Part shown: positions 9,080 to 18,381 of the stretch, in pieces
Layout of the letters: every line of letters starts with the position of its first letter
Position numbering within the stretch: the first letter of the stretch is position 1
Source: Lachnospiraceae bacterium
GTDB lineage: Bacteria > Bacillota > Clostridia > Lachnospirales > Lachnospiraceae
Length of the DNA: 64,000 nucleotides
NCBI GenBank assembly: GCA_902363835.1
Contig: CABJBM010000016.1
Location: 62,001 to 126,000 of the forward strand
Direction of reading: 5' to 3'
Notes under the pieces: generated by a model
Seen by the model: the letters and a program-made list of their open reading frames with translations, nothing else
Databases searched by the model: none
Told to the model about the DNA's origin: nothing
Position numbers and translations under genes: made by a program

Positions 9080-9877
9080 ATGCTGCCAGATTATCATTTT
9101 CATACAGACTTTTCAGGAGACTCCCAAACCCCTATGCGTGCCCAGCTGGAACGAGCCATAAGCCTTGGAATGACATCTCTCTGTGTTACGGACCACCATG
9201 ATTATGACGTGGACTCTGTCATTGATTTTACTCTTCAGACTGACCAGTATTTTGAAGCAATGTCTGCCTTAAGGGAAGAATATAAGGACCGGATCGACCT
9301 TCGCATCGGGATCGAGCTGGGACTTCAGACTCATTTAAAGGAATATTACAGGGAATTGCTGTCAGCCTATCCCTTTGATTTTGTCATCGGCTCCACCCAT
9401 TTTATTAACAGAAAGGATCCTGCTTATCCGGTATTTTTTGAAGGAAGGGAAGAACAGGAGGCATATCTTCAGTATTTCCAGGCCACACTGAATAATGTGA
9501 AAAACATAGACAACTATGACGTGGCAGGCCACATTGACTACATTGTCCGCTATGGCCCTAACAAGGCGCTTTACTACAGCTATGAAGCTTACCAGGACAT
9601 TCTTGACGACATTTTAAAAGCAATCATAGAGAGGGGCAAAGGAATTGAGTGCAACACAGCCGGTTTCCGGAAAGGGATCGGACAGCCAAACCCATGTGCC
9701 GGTGTTTTAAAGCGCTATAAAGAATTAGGCGGGGAAATCATAACCATTGGTTCCGACGCCCACATACCGGAAGATTTAGGCGCAGACTTTCAGACAGCAG
9801 GAGAACTTCTCAGGCAATGCGGATTTTCCTATTATACGGAATTCCTGGGACGGAATCCCGACTTCAAACCCCTTTAA
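9080..9877 (+). CDS. hisK: PHP-domain histidinol-phosphatase (HisK/HisJ type)
   Basis: A 265-residue metal-dependent phosphatase of the polymerase-and-histidinol-phosphatase fold. Metal-ligand motifs are DYHFHTDFSGD at residues 4-14, TDHHDYD near 41, GSTHF near 112, HIDY near 152 and SDAHIP near 233. Full-length enzymes convert L-histidinol phosphate to histidinol in histidine synthesis. No other his gene is nearby, so a generic PHP phosphoesterase is the alternative. The ATG has AAAGGAG 6 bases upstream. sdaAB begins 39 bases downstream on the same strand. Confidence 0.8.
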   Translation: MLPDYHFHTDFSGDSQTPMRAQLERAISLGMTSLCVTDHHDYDVDSVIDFTLQTDQYFEAMSALREEYKDRIDLRIGIELGLQTHLKEYYRELLSAYPFDFVIGSTHFINRKDPAYPVFFEGREEQEAYLQYFQATLNNVKNIDNYDVAGHIDYIVRYGPNKALYYSYEAYQDILDDILKAIIERGKGIECNTAGFRKGIGQPNPCAGVLKRYKELGGEIITIGSDAHIPEDLGADFQTAGELLRQCGFSYYTEFLGRNPDFKPL

Positions 9878-9916
9878 ACAAATGAGAGAAACAACACTCG
9901 GAATTGGAGAATTGCC

Positions 9917-10576
9917 ATGAATGTATTCGATATTATCGGCCCTGTGATGATCGGGCCTTCCAGCTCCCATACGGCAGGCGCTGCCCGCATCGGCAAAACA
10001 GCCGCCCTGCTTTTAGGCGCTCCTGTGGCAAAGGCAGATATTCTGTTTCACGGTTCCTTTGCAAAAACCTACAAGGGCCACGGCACAGACAAAGCCATTG
10101 TAGGCGGGATCTTAAAACTGGATCCCTGGGACCCGGGAATCCGCACAAGCCTTGAAACGGCAGAAAAGCAGGGAATATCCATTAACCTCCGCACCGGCAC
10201 CATTGAAAATGCCCATCCAAACACGGCGCTGGTCACCCTTACCTCGGATCAGGGCGGCAGCATTTCCGTCCAGGGAGCATCCGTGGGAGGCGGCAACATT
10301 GTTATAACCAAGGTAAATGATATGGAAGTTTATTTTACCGGGCAAAATACCACCTTAATCGTCATGCACCAGGATGTTCCGGGAATTATCGCTCATGTTA
10401 CAAACCTGGTGGCAGTGGGCAATGCCAACATCTGCAATTTCCGCTTAAACAGGCAGGAAAAACGCGGACTTGCCATTATGACCATTGAGATGGATTCTGA
10501 CTTTGACCCGTCTTTAGTTTCCCAGATCCAAACCATCCCTCATGTATATAACACGATTTTATTGAAATTAAACTGA
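9917..10576 (+). CDS. sdaAB: L-serine dehydratase, iron-sulfur-dependent, beta subunit
   Basis: A 219-residue subunit of the two-chain [4Fe-4S] L-serine dehydratase, which turns L-serine into pyruvate and ammonia. It has the family motif GPSSSHTAGAARIG near residue 12 and a C-terminal ACT domain (VPGIIAHVTNLVAVGNANI; GLAIMTIEMD), which binds amino acids in related enzymes. The start has a TGGAG site, and the alpha-subunit gene follows after 13 bases, so they form one unit. Confidence 0.95.
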   Translation: MNVFDIIGPVMIGPSSSHTAGAARIGKTAALLLGAPVAKADILFHGSFAKTYKGHGTDKAIVGGILKLDPWDPGIRTSLETAEKQGISINLRTGTIENAHPNTALVTLTSDQGGSISVQGASVGGGNIVITKVNDMEVYFTGQNTTLIVMHQDVPGIIAHVTNLVAVGNANICNFRLNRQEKRGLAIMTIEMDSDFDPSLVSQIQTIPHVYNTILLKLN

Positions 10577-10589
10577 TCAGGAGGAACCT

Positions 10590-11468
10590 ATGCAATTAAA
10601 ATATAATTCCGTGGAAGAGCTTGTGGAAGCAGCTTTATCTTCCGAGAAAAAAATATCAGAAATCGTGCTGAAGCAGCAGGCGGAGGATATGGAAACCACA
10701 GAAGAAATCGTTTATTCCACCATGGAGAGCAGCTTTGCAGTCATGAGGCAGTCTGTTTTAGACGGCATGGATGAGGCTCTCCGCTCCCCCAGCGGACTTT
10801 CCGGAGGCGCTGCTTCCAAATTAAAAAAGGCGGTTGAGGAAGGAAAAAACCATTACGGCCATCTCCTTGGAAACGCCATAAGTATGGCCCTGGCCGTGAC
10901 AGAATACAATTCCTGCATGGGGCAGATCGTGGCGGCGCCTACGGCAGGCTCCTGCGGAGTCATTCCGGCAGCCCTTATTTCCGTAATGGAGGAATACGAC
11001 CTTCCAAAACACGATATCATTATGTCCCTGTTCACCGCATCGGCCATTGGCATGGTTATTGCCAAATGTGCCAGCATTGCCGGAGCAGAGGGCGGATGTC
11101 AGGCTGAGGTAGGCTCAGCTTCCGCCATGGCGGCAGCTGCCCTTACAGAAATTTTCGGAGGAACGCCCCAGATGGTTTCCGACAGCTGCGCAATTGCCCT
11201 TAAGAATACGATGGGACTGGTATGCGATCCGGTGGCCGGACTGGTGGAGGTTCCCTGCATCAAACGCAATGCCATGGGAGTTGCCAATGCCTTTACCGCC
11301 TCAGAGCTTGCCTGTGCCGGAATCACAAGTGCCATTCCTGCAGACGAGGTGATCATGGCCATGAAGCATGTGGGCAATCTCATGTCCTCTTCTTTAAAAG
11401 AAACCTCAGAAGGCGGCCTTGCCGCAACCCCTACCGGCTGCCGCCTGCGCAAGCAGATCTTCGGATAA
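10590..11468 (+). CDS. sdaAA: L-serine dehydratase, iron-sulfur-dependent, alpha subunit
   Basis: A 292-residue catalytic subunit that carries the [4Fe-4S] cluster activating serine. It shows the family segments PTAGSCGVIPAAL, CASIAGAEGGCQAEVGSA and GLVCDPVAGLVEVPCIKRN, which include the conserved cysteines. A strong AGGAGG precedes the ATG. It ends 66 bases before the convergent argH, with a shared terminator between them. Serine deamination to pyruvate is a common anaerobic energy route. Confidence 0.95.
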   Translation: MQLKYNSVEELVEAALSSEKKISEIVLKQQAEDMETTEEIVYSTMESSFAVMRQSVLDGMDEALRSPSGLSGGAASKLKKAVEEGKNHYGHLLGNAISMALAVTEYNSCMGQIVAAPTAGSCGVIPAALISVMEEYDLPKHDIIMSLFTASAIGMVIAKCASIAGAEGGCQAEVGSASAMAAAALTEIFGGTPQMVSDSCAIALKNTMGLVCDPVAGLVEVPCIKRNAMGVANAFTASELACAGITSAIPADEVIMAMKHVGNLMSSSLKETSEGGLAATPTGCRLRKQIFG

Positions 11469-11485
11469 GATGGAAAGACAAAAAA

Positions 11486-11534
11486 GGACCGGAAAACAAC
11501 TGCAGCATAAACGGTTGTTTTCCGGCCCTTTTTC
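11486..11534. terminator. Shared terminator between sdaAA and argH
   Basis: Inverted repeat: left arm GGACCGGAAAACAAC, right arm GTTGTTTTCCGGCCC (one mismatch), then CTTTTTC on the plus strand and an A-run on the other side. It can end transcription from both convergent genes. Confidence 0.85.
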
Positions 11535-12914
11535 TTAATCCTGTTTTTCAAGCCTCTTCTTATAAATCTCAATGACCTTTTTCATAGCCTCCTGGCCTGG
11601 AGCTCCGATGGTGGTTCTTTTTTCCACACAGGTTTTTAAGCTGATGGCCTCATAAATATCTTCCTCAAACACAGGGCTGATGGCCTTATATTCTTCCAGG
11701 CTCATATCATCCAGGGCAATTCCCTTTTCAATACAAAAAAGTACAAGCTGTCCCACGATCCCATGGGCATCCCGGAAGGCCACCCCATGATTTACCAGAT
11801 AATCAGCCGCATCTGTTGCATTGGTAAAGCCGTTCTTTGCGCTGGCTTCCATTTCAGCCTTTCTAAAGGTCATGGTGGACATCATCCCTGTAAACAGGGC
11901 AAGACAGCCCTTTACCGTATCAATGGCGTCAAAGGTCAGCTCCTTATCCTCCTGCATGTCCTTATTATAGGCAAGAGGAATCCCTTTCATGGTCGTGAGC
12001 ATGGAAACCAGTGCTCCATAGACCCTTCCGGTCTTTCCTCTGATCAGTTCCGCAATATCCGGGTTTTTTTTCTGAGGCATGATGCTGCTTCCGGTGCTGT
12101 AGGAATCATCAATTTCCACAAAACGGTATTCATTGGTATTCCAGATGATGATCTCCTCACAGAATCTGCTTAAATGCATGGCAATGGTTGACAAAGCGCT
12201 TAAAAGTTCGATCAAGTAATCCCTGTCAGCCACAGAATCCATGCTGTTAAGGGTTGGCCCGTCAAATCCCAGAAGCTCTGCCGTATATTCCCTGTCCAGC
12301 GGATAGGTGGTTCCGGCCAAAGCGCCGGATCCAAGGGGACAATAATTCATCCTTTTTTTGATATCATGAAGGCGGGAACGGTCCCTGTCAAACATTTCAT
12401 AATAAGCACCAATGTGGTGGGCCAGGGTGATGGGCTGCGCTTTCTGCAAATGGGTGAATCCAGGCATATAGATATCCAGATTTTCCTCCATGAGCTTTAA
12501 AAGCTCCTCAAGAAGCCCTTTCACCAGGGAAGAAAGCTCGTCGATCTCATCCCTGGTATACAGCTTCATGTCAAGAGCCACCTGGTCATTGCGGCTGCGT
12601 CCGGTGTGAAGGCGCTTTCCTGCCTCCCCGATCCGTTCTGTTAAAACTGCTTCCACAAAAGAATGAATGTCTTCGTGTTCCCCGGTTATCACCAGGATTC
12701 CTTTTTCTAAATCCTCCCGGATCCCCATAAGGCCATTAACAATCTTTTCCTTGTCTTCCTCAGTAAGGATTCCCTGTTTGGCCAGCATCTTCACATGGGC
12801 GATACTGCCCTCAATGTCCTGATGATAAAATTTTTGATCAAATGATATGGATGCATTAAAATTGTGAACCAGCTGATTGGTTTCTTTTGTGAAGCGTCCG
12901 CCCCATAGTTTCAT
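11535..12914 (-). CDS. argH: Argininosuccinate lyase
   Basis: 459 residues, the normal length. It cleaves argininosuccinate to arginine and fumarate, the last step of arginine synthesis. Evidence: N-terminal [26 protein letters not shown] near residue 105, and the fumarase/aspartase superfamily signature [12 protein letters not shown] near residue 275, which contains the catalytic serine loop. The ATG has GAGGAG upstream. argG is not adjacent; the gene follows yfhO, whose end lies 67 bases upstream. Confidence 0.97.
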   Translation of the reverse strand: MKLWGGRFTKETNQLVHNFNASISFDQKFYHQDIEGSIAHVKMLAKQGILTEEDKEKIVNGLMGIREDLEKGILVITGEHEDIHSFVEAVLTERIGEAGKRLHTGRSRNDQVALDMKLYTRDEIDELSSLVKGLLEELLKLMEENLDIYMPGFTHLQKAQPITLAHHIGAYYEMFDRDRSRLHDIKKRMNYCPLGSGALAGTTYPLDREYTAELLGFDGPTLNSMDSVADRDYLIELLSALSTIAMHLSRFCEEIIIWNTNEYRFVEIDDSYSTGSSIMPQKKNPDIAELIRGKTGRVYGALVSMLTTMKGIPLAYNKDMQEDKELTFDAIDTVKGCLALFTGMMSTMTFRKAEMEASAKNGFTNATDAADYLVNHGVAFRDAHGIVGQLVLFCIEKGIALDDMSLEEYKAISPVFEEDIYEAISLKTCVEKRTTIGAPGQEAMKKVIEIYKKRLEKQD

Positions 12915-12981
12915 AATTTAAATCTCCTCTTTCCTTTATTCTCGTGAAGCATTCCCTTATCCTGGAAATGCTGCGGGGTGT

Positions 12982-15879
12982 TTAACCTGTGGAATGAACC
13001 CGCATGGGCCTGCGCTTTTTCCGTTTTACGGCAGATAAACCTGCAATCATCAGCAGAATAACCACACTTCCCGCTGTAATCATACCGCCCATTTTCAATC
13101 CCTGGGGCATATATTCCAGAGAAATTTCATGAGTTCCTGCAGCCATATGCACACTTAAAAACGTATCAAATATTTTATAAGGCTCCACTGTTTTCCCGTC
13201 TACCCTGACGGTCCAGCCTTTATCATAAGGAATGCTTAAAAACAGCAGCCCTGCCTTTTCAGCTGTGACAGTTCCCTGTATCTGCGTGTCCGCCCATTTT
13301 GTAAGCTTCATGGAATTCTTATTCAAAATGTTGTACACGGATTCCAGGCCTTCGGGAAGAAAGCGATAAGCAGCCGCTACCAGATCCTGATCATTGTCAT
13401 CGTTTCGCAGGGTAATCTTTTCCCCGCCTTTTAAATAGCCAAGTTCCAGTAAATATCCCCGGCTCACATTGTCAAAGCTTTTGCTTCTCTCTCCTAACTG
13501 GGCGTTTACCTTTTCCACCTTTTTATTGCTGACAAACACGTAATAATCTCCGTCTTCCTCCGGTGTAAAGGTAAAGCTGGTTCCGGTGATTTCGCTTGGA
13601 ACCTCGGAAAGCACAGGACTGGCCCCCAATACCACGGAAAGATCATTCTGAATCTCCGCCGGGTTTGTCAGATCCAGCTGCCAGTTGTCCTCCAGATCAT
13701 AAGGCACCAGAAAGCCCAGGGACAAAGCATAGGTGTTTTCCCTGAGATACATTTCATCTTTTGAAGAAACCGGCACGGATACGCCGTCATCCTCTGTTGC
13801 CTCAGAGTACAGCCCGTATTTGACCGCAAAAAGGGCATCCACCAAAGGCGTGCTTCCTGTAATGCTGTAAGCATTGGTGGAACTTTCGCATCCCAGCTTT
13901 TTAAAGAACGCCGTAAGGTCCGCATTAGCAGTGGAAGAAAACAGGGAGACCGTTGGGAAGTTCAGCCAGGCTCCGTCATTCTTTGTTTTGCGGGTAACCT
14001 TTTCAATCCTGTAAAAGGAGTCATTAGGCATCAGACTGCCTGCCAGCTCTGAAGAAGCTTTGTTGTCCTTTATATAGCTTGTCCGGCTGGTGGTGGTCAC
14101 GCTGGTAACCGTCGTATTTACCGCAGCTTCCAGAGAAACCACACCAAGGGCTAAAAGCACCAGCATATTCCGGCTGACCCCCTTCTGATAAAGGCTCACA
14201 AGACCTGCATAAAAGGCAAGGAATAAAATAGCCACATAGAACACTGAAAAATGGTAAGCTTCATCTGTTATGAGCTTCTGAGCCAGGAGAACAAAGATCA
14301 CCGAAGCAAAAAAGGCTGTCACAACATGTTTCCACGGTATCTCATGCAAATGGATATAGGCCTGATAACACGCCAGGAGCATGAGAAAAACATAAATAAA
14401 GGACTGTCTGCAGGGCAGGCTGTTTGGATAATGAAATCCATGCCAGATAAAGTTCAGCACATTAACAGAAAAGCTGGCAAAGAAAAACATCAGCATGGAG
14501 CACATAACGATTTTCTCTCTCTGCCTGATCTGCCGGCAGCCCAGGTAAAGAAGGAAAAACATGAGAACAGCCACACCGCAGTAGATGTTGGGCCAGTGAT
14601 CCAGCCCGATTTCCGGTTCCACTGCCGGAAGATGTCTGGCAATCATGTCAAATATGGAAAAATAAGAGCTGATGGTCTGGGGAAAGTTAAAATCACCTGA
14701 AGCAGTGGACTGCAGCGCATAAATTTCCGGAAGCAAGACTGCTGCCGAAAGACCGCCTGCCAGCAGGGAAAACAGGGCGAACAACCCTGCATTTACCAGA
14801 AGATCCTTCCAGGACTTCCATCCTTCTAATATAAGAAGGGCTGCGAAGTAAAACACCATAAAGATACATATCATAATAGATATGTAATAATTTGATAAAA
14901 TTGATAATCCCAGTGTTATGCAGTATAAGAAACACTTCTTTTCCTTGACCAGCTTCTCAAGCCCCAGCATAATAAGGGGGAATAGAAGGATGCAGTCCAG
15001 CCACATAATATTCCAGCTGTAAGCCGCCATATAGCCTGACAGAGCATAGAAAATGCCAAAAAAAGCGATTCCAAAATCTCTGGTATGGTTATGCCTGCGC
15101 AGATACCAGGAAAAGGAAAGACCGCTTAACCCGATCTTAAATACGATCACATAGGTCATAAACTCTATGACGTAATTTGGGGGGCAAAGAACCACCAGCC
15201 AGTTTAAAGGACTTGCCAGATAATAGGCATAAAGGGCTGCAAAATTCACTCCCATGCCCACATCCCAGCTGTACAGAAGGCTTCCTCCATGGGTCAGCTT
15301 ATAACGGAACTCAGAAAAGAACGGGGCATACTGATGATACATGTCGGTCCGCAGAAAGCTTTCCTCGCCAAACGGAAATATCCCCCGCTGGGCAAATATA
15401 ATGATCATGATCACTATCGGCACAAAAAATGCTGCCAAAAGTCCGTCGCAAGGTCTCACCAGACTGGAAGATTTCCCTTCCTTCTTCCCCCATGCCCTTT
15501 CTTTCAAGCCTTCTGCCTGCCGTATTTCCAATTCTTCCTCATCTTTACCTTCTTCCGGTACCTCACCAAATTCCATGAGTCCCGGATCAGGAATATCCTC
15601 CATTACCGGCTCCAAATCCCCGTCATAATCCATGCTGTCATCAAACAGCTCCTCCATTCCGTCAACCGGAATGTCAAGGCGTATCCTGGGCGAGGAAGCC
15701 TGATCAAATTCCAATTCCTGCTCCGTCTTTCCCCCCTGGGGACCGTAAGCCTTTCTCTCCTCTTTCTCTTCTGCCTTCAAGTCCTTTTCCCCTGTTGTGT
15801 CTTCTTTCTCACCTGATGTCATTCGTAGCATATCCTCTAATTCTTTCGATATCTTTTCAATCTCGTCATCGTGTTCCAT
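12982..15879 (-). CDS. YfhO-family integral membrane glycosyltransferase-like protein
   Basis: 965 residues. Residues 1-135 form a very acidic, charged cytoplasmic extension; then roughly a dozen transmembrane helices with the periplasmic-loop signature seen in YfhO (FLRTDMYHQYAPFFSEF), a large extracellular C-terminal domain, and a final helix with a basic tail (KRKKRRP). In Bacillus subtilis YfhO works with a GtrA-family flippase and CsbB to add sugars to lipoteichoic acid. Here a GtrA gene lies immediately upstream, supporting an envelope glycosylation role; no CsbB-like transferase is nearby. The acidic extension is unusual. Confidence 0.85.
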   Translation of the reverse strand: MEHDDEIEKISKELEDMLRMTSGEKEDTTGEKDLKAEEKEERKAYGPQGGKTEQELEFDQASSPRIRLDIPVDGMEELFDDSMDYDGDLEPVMEDIPDPGLMEFGEVPEEGKDEEELEIRQAEGLKERAWGKKEGKSSSLVRPCDGLLAAFFVPIVIMIIIFAQRGIFPFGEESFLRTDMYHQYAPFFSEFRYKLTHGGSLLYSWDVGMGVNFAALYAYYLASPLNWLVVLCPPNYVIEFMTYVIVFKIGLSGLSFSWYLRRHNHTRDFGIAFFGIFYALSGYMAAYSWNIMWLDCILLFPLIMLGLEKLVKEKKCFLYCITLGLSILSNYYISIMICIFMVFYFAALLILEGWKSWKDLLVNAGLFALFSLLAGGLSAAVLLPEIYALQSTASGDFNFPQTISSYFSIFDMIARHLPAVEPEIGLDHWPNIYCGVAVLMFFLLYLGCRQIRQREKIVMCSMLMFFFASFSVNVLNFIWHGFHYPNSLPCRQSFIYVFLMLLACYQAYIHLHEIPWKHVVTAFFASVIFVLLAQKLITDEAYHFSVFYVAILFLAFYAGLVSLYQKGVSRNMLVLLALGVVSLEAAVNTTVTSVTTTSRTSYIKDNKASSELAGSLMPNDSFYRIEKVTRKTKNDGAWLNFPTVSLFSSTANADLTAFFKKLGCESSTNAYSITGSTPLVDALFAVKYGLYSEATEDDGVSVPVSSKDEMYLRENTYALSLGFLVPYDLEDNWQLDLTNPAEIQNDLSVVLGASPVLSEVPSEITGTSFTFTPEEDGDYYVFVSNKKVEKVNAQLGERSKSFDNVSRGYLLELGYLKGGEKITLRNDDNDQDLVAAAYRFLPEGLESVYNILNKNSMKLTKWADTQIQGTVTAEKAGLLFLSIPYDKGWTVRVDGKTVEPYKIFDTFLSVHMAAGTHEISLEYMPQGLKMGGMITAGSVVILLMIAGLSAVKRKKRRPMRVHSTG

Positions 15880-15909
15880 TTCATTTACCTCTCTTTACAG
15901 GGGGTATTC

Positions 15910-16320
15910 CTATCTCTTCCGGAATATGAAAACCTTGCTGAACCCATAGTTCGCAATCACAACGAATACGGATACCAGTACTTTGCTCACATATTCATCC
16001 ATATTGAGCCAGGAAACCATAATCACCATAAGAACCAATTCCATGACGCCTGACGCTGCTCTACATGCAGTAAACGAAACAATCTCCTTCTTGACAACTC
16101 TCAGATGCAGGTCATAGCTTTGAAATACAAAGATTTTATTTACAACAAAGGCAAACAGGACGGAAACCACCCAGGCTGCCGCCGTTGCGGTCCGGTAGTC
16201 AATGCCGGCCCTTACCATGGACCAATAGGCAATCCAGTTTACGAGAGTCGTCAGAACTCCAAATATCAGATAGGAAACGACTTCCCGGTTCATGATCTTG
16301 TCCCAAATCTTTCTAAACAT
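15910..16320 (-). CDS. GtrA-like membrane protein (putative polyprenyl-sugar flippase)
   Basis: 136 residues, four hydrophobic segments (YLIFGVLTTLVNWIAYW; AAAWVVSVLFAFVVNKIFVF; a third near residue 85; VLVSVFVVIANYGFSKVFIF), matching the GtrA/GtcA family that moves lipid-linked sugars across the membrane. I start at the ATG at 16320 with TCCTCT-complement AGAGGA 7 bases upstream; a longer frame from 16356 lacks a ribosome site. It is followed 30 bases later by yfhO, the usual functional partner. Confidence 0.85.
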   Translation of the reverse strand: MFRKIWDKIMNREVVSYLIFGVLTTLVNWIAYWSMVRAGIDYRTATAAAWVVSVLFAFVVNKIFVFQSYDLHLRVVKKEIVSFTACRAASGVMELVLMVIMVSWLNMDEYVSKVLVSVFVVIANYGFSKVFIFRKR

Positions 16321-16438
16321 CCACGTTCCTCTTTCCTGCCCATGTTTTTGGGGCATGAAGGTATACCTGTAGGGTATTTCTCCTGCAAAATTGCATTTCT
16401 TCTATTGTATTATAGGGAAAGGAAATTGTAAAGGGATT

Positions 16439-17440
16439 CTAAGGCTCTGCTGCCAGAAACTCCCTGGCTCCCCGGGAATAAAAGACCTCTCCATCCTCTG
16501 TAATGAACACGCCGTACACCCCGTCAGTGGAATCCAAAAGCTCCATTCCCTTATCCAGTCCAAGGGCAAAACAGGTGGTGGACAGGCCATCCCCGTCTGC
16601 AGACAGGTTTGATAAAATAGTAACAGATACAAGCCCGTTTTCATATGGATAACCATTCCTGGGGTTTAAAATGTGATGGTAGTTCACGCCATCCTTTTCA
16701 AAATGCCGCTCATACACCCCGGAGGATACCACTGACATATCCTTGATATTCAGGGTCTCAATGGTCTCATTCCGGTCTGCATAAGGCTTTTGAAGGCCGA
16801 TTTTAAACGGCTTGCCGTCAGGCTTCTGCCCCACACAGAGGACATTTCCCCCCAGATTGATCACGGCACTCTTTACTCCCTTTTCCAACAAAAAATCCTT
16901 CATCCGGTCCGCAATATATCCCTTGGCAATGGCCCCGAAATCGAGGGAAGTATCCGGAGATAAAAAGGTGACCGTATTTCCCTCAACCTTTAACTTCCGG
17001 TAATCCACCTTTTTCCTGGCCTCTTCTATCTTTTCTGCAGGAGGGACCGTTGGATTTTCAGATGTGAAATTCCACAGGGAGGACAGAGGCTCTATGGTGA
17101 TATCAAAGGCCCCGTCTGAGATATGGGAATAATAAAGGGCCTTGGAAATAAGATCCGCTACATCCGGGGATGCTGTTACAGCCGTTTCCCCGGCGGGCCT
17201 GTGGTTTAACTTGTAAACCTCACTTCCCTCAATGGTTCTGCTGAAAATATTTTCATAGGAACGGCATAAGTCCAGACAATCCGATAGAATCTCAGGATCA
17301 TCCTTATCATAAAGGGTCACAGTCACAAAGGTATTCAGCAAAAAACCGGATTGGCTCACCGGCTCCACTCTTTTTTCACAGCCTGCAAGCAAAAGCACTG
17401 CCATACCTGCTATTAGAACAACTGCCCTTCCTTTTCTCAT
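16439..17440 (-). CDS. apbE: FAD:protein FMN transferase, lipoprotein
   Basis: 333 residues. ApbE covalently attaches FMN to threonine residues of flavoproteins such as RNF/NQR subunits on the outer face of the membrane. A lipoprotein signal ends in LLLAGC with Cys21. Family features are SLWNF, SLDFGAIAKGYIADRM, AVINLGGNVLCVG and the HHILNPRNGYP metal/FAD region. Its ATG overlaps the stop of cbiK by four bases (ATGA), so it is translationally coupled to that gene. No RNF operon is visible in the window. Confidence 0.93.
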   Translation of the reverse strand: MRKGRAVVLIAGMAVLLLAGCEKRVEPVSQSGFLLNTFVTVTLYDKDDPEILSDCLDLCRSYENIFSRTIEGSEVYKLNHRPAGETAVTASPDVADLISKALYYSHISDGAFDITIEPLSSLWNFTSENPTVPPAEKIEEARKKVDYRKLKVEGNTVTFLSPDTSLDFGAIAKGYIADRMKDFLLEKGVKSAVINLGGNVLCVGQKPDGKPFKIGLQKPYADRNETIETLNIKDMSVVSSGVYERHFEKDGVNYHHILNPRNGYPYENGLVSVTILSNLSADGDGLSTTCFALGLDKGMELLDSTDGVYGVFITEDGEVFYSRGAREFLAAEP

Positions 17441-18234
17441 TCTTTACCCTCCAGCCTCTTTCTGGCTTCTTCTGCATGGTCCAGGAACATCCGGCGGACT
17501 CCCTCCAGTTCCCCCATGCCCTTTAACCGGCAGATCACCTGATATCCCTCAGTTTCCAGCTGGCTTTTCCAGGAATCCTCATCCTCTCCTGCCATGTCAT
17601 TATGAGCATGGTCACCGGAAACGATCATAAGAGGCTGCAGCATCATTCGGCTGGAATCCGTTTTTTTCACTTCTTCCTTTACAGCTTCAAAGGCCGGCTC
17701 AGCCTCCACTGTTCCCACATGATACCTGTCATATCCATTCTGCTTAAACACCTCTACCAGGCGGGAATAACACTCATTGGCCTCATGCTCCGTACCATGC
17801 CCCATGAATATGATCTCCGTTCCTTCCCCGTCATATTCCTTTGTATCCTCTGCCAGCACACTGCAAAGTCTCTTATAGTCCTCTTCTTCAGAAAGCAGGG
17901 GTTTTCCCCACACGATCCGTTTAAACCGGTCCTCATATTGTTTTACAGCGGCCAGCATAGCGTCGTTTTCTTCCCCTCCCATGACCAGGGTAGGCTGTAC
18001 GATCACCCGCTGAAATCCTTCCAATGCCAACCGTTCCAGGGCCTCTTCCACGCTGTCTATGTGAATGTTGTCCCGTTTTTTTAATATTCCAATTATGATC
18101 CGGCTGGTAAATGCCCGCCGCACCTCATACTCTGCAAACTTTTCCTTTATGGCCTGCTCAATGGCCTCTATGGTCTTTCTTCTGCTTTCATGATAACTTG
18201 TCCCAAAACTCACGACTAAAATCGCCTGCTTCAT
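17437..18234 (-). CDS. cbiK: Sirohydrochlorin cobaltochelatase, CbiK type
   Basis: 265 residues from the ATG at 18234, chosen because AAGGGGGA precedes it and the protein then begins MKQAILVVSFGTSYHESRR, the class II chelatase N-terminus. CbiK inserts Co2+ into sirohydrochlorin in anaerobic cobalamin synthesis (or Fe2+ for siroheme). Metal ligands include His in FMGHGTEHEAN near residue 148 and VSGDHAHNDMAG near 210. A longer frame to 18354 would start inside a strong hairpin and is rejected. No other cob/cbi genes are in the window; it is coupled to apbE. Confidence 0.92.
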   Translation of the reverse strand: MKQAILVVSFGTSYHESRRKTIEAIEQAIKEKFAEYEVRRAFTSRIIIGILKKRDNIHIDSVEEALERLALEGFQRVIVQPTLVMGGEENDAMLAAVKQYEDRFKRIVWGKPLLSEEEDYKRLCSVLAEDTKEYDGEGTEIIFMGHGTEHEANECYSRLVEVFKQNGYDRYHVGTVEAEPAFEAVKEEVKKTDSSRMMLQPLMIVSGDHAHNDMAGEDEDSWKSQLETEGYQVICRLKGMGELEGVRRMFLDHAEEARKRLEGKE

Positions 18235-18315
18235 CCTGATCCCCCTTGCTTTCTCTACATTTTTCCCGATTACCATATCATAGATGAACTTTGCTGTCAA
18301 ATTCCTTTTCACGCA

Positions 18316-18351
18316 CAGCAGGCGCAAAACCAAAAGGTTTTGCGCCTGCTG
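18316..18351. repeat. Perfect 16 bp hairpin between alcohol dehydrogenase and cbiK
   Basis: CAGCAGGCGCAAAACC is followed by a four-base loop and its exact complement. It lies downstream of the alcohol dehydrogenase gene. Neither side has a clear T-run, so it is either an unusual terminator or an mRNA 3' stabiliser. Confidence 0.75.
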
Positions 18352-18381
18352 CACACATTACATTCATTTGTTGGAGATTAT

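Noticed and set aside
8881..9081. Minus-strand frame of 66 codons in the GH94-PHP gap
   Set aside because: It covers the divergent promoter region and has no ribosome site or recognisable sequence.
17437..18354. Longer cbiK start at 18354
   Set aside because: It would begin next to a 16 bp hairpin, lacks a ribosome site, and adds 40 residues absent from the family.
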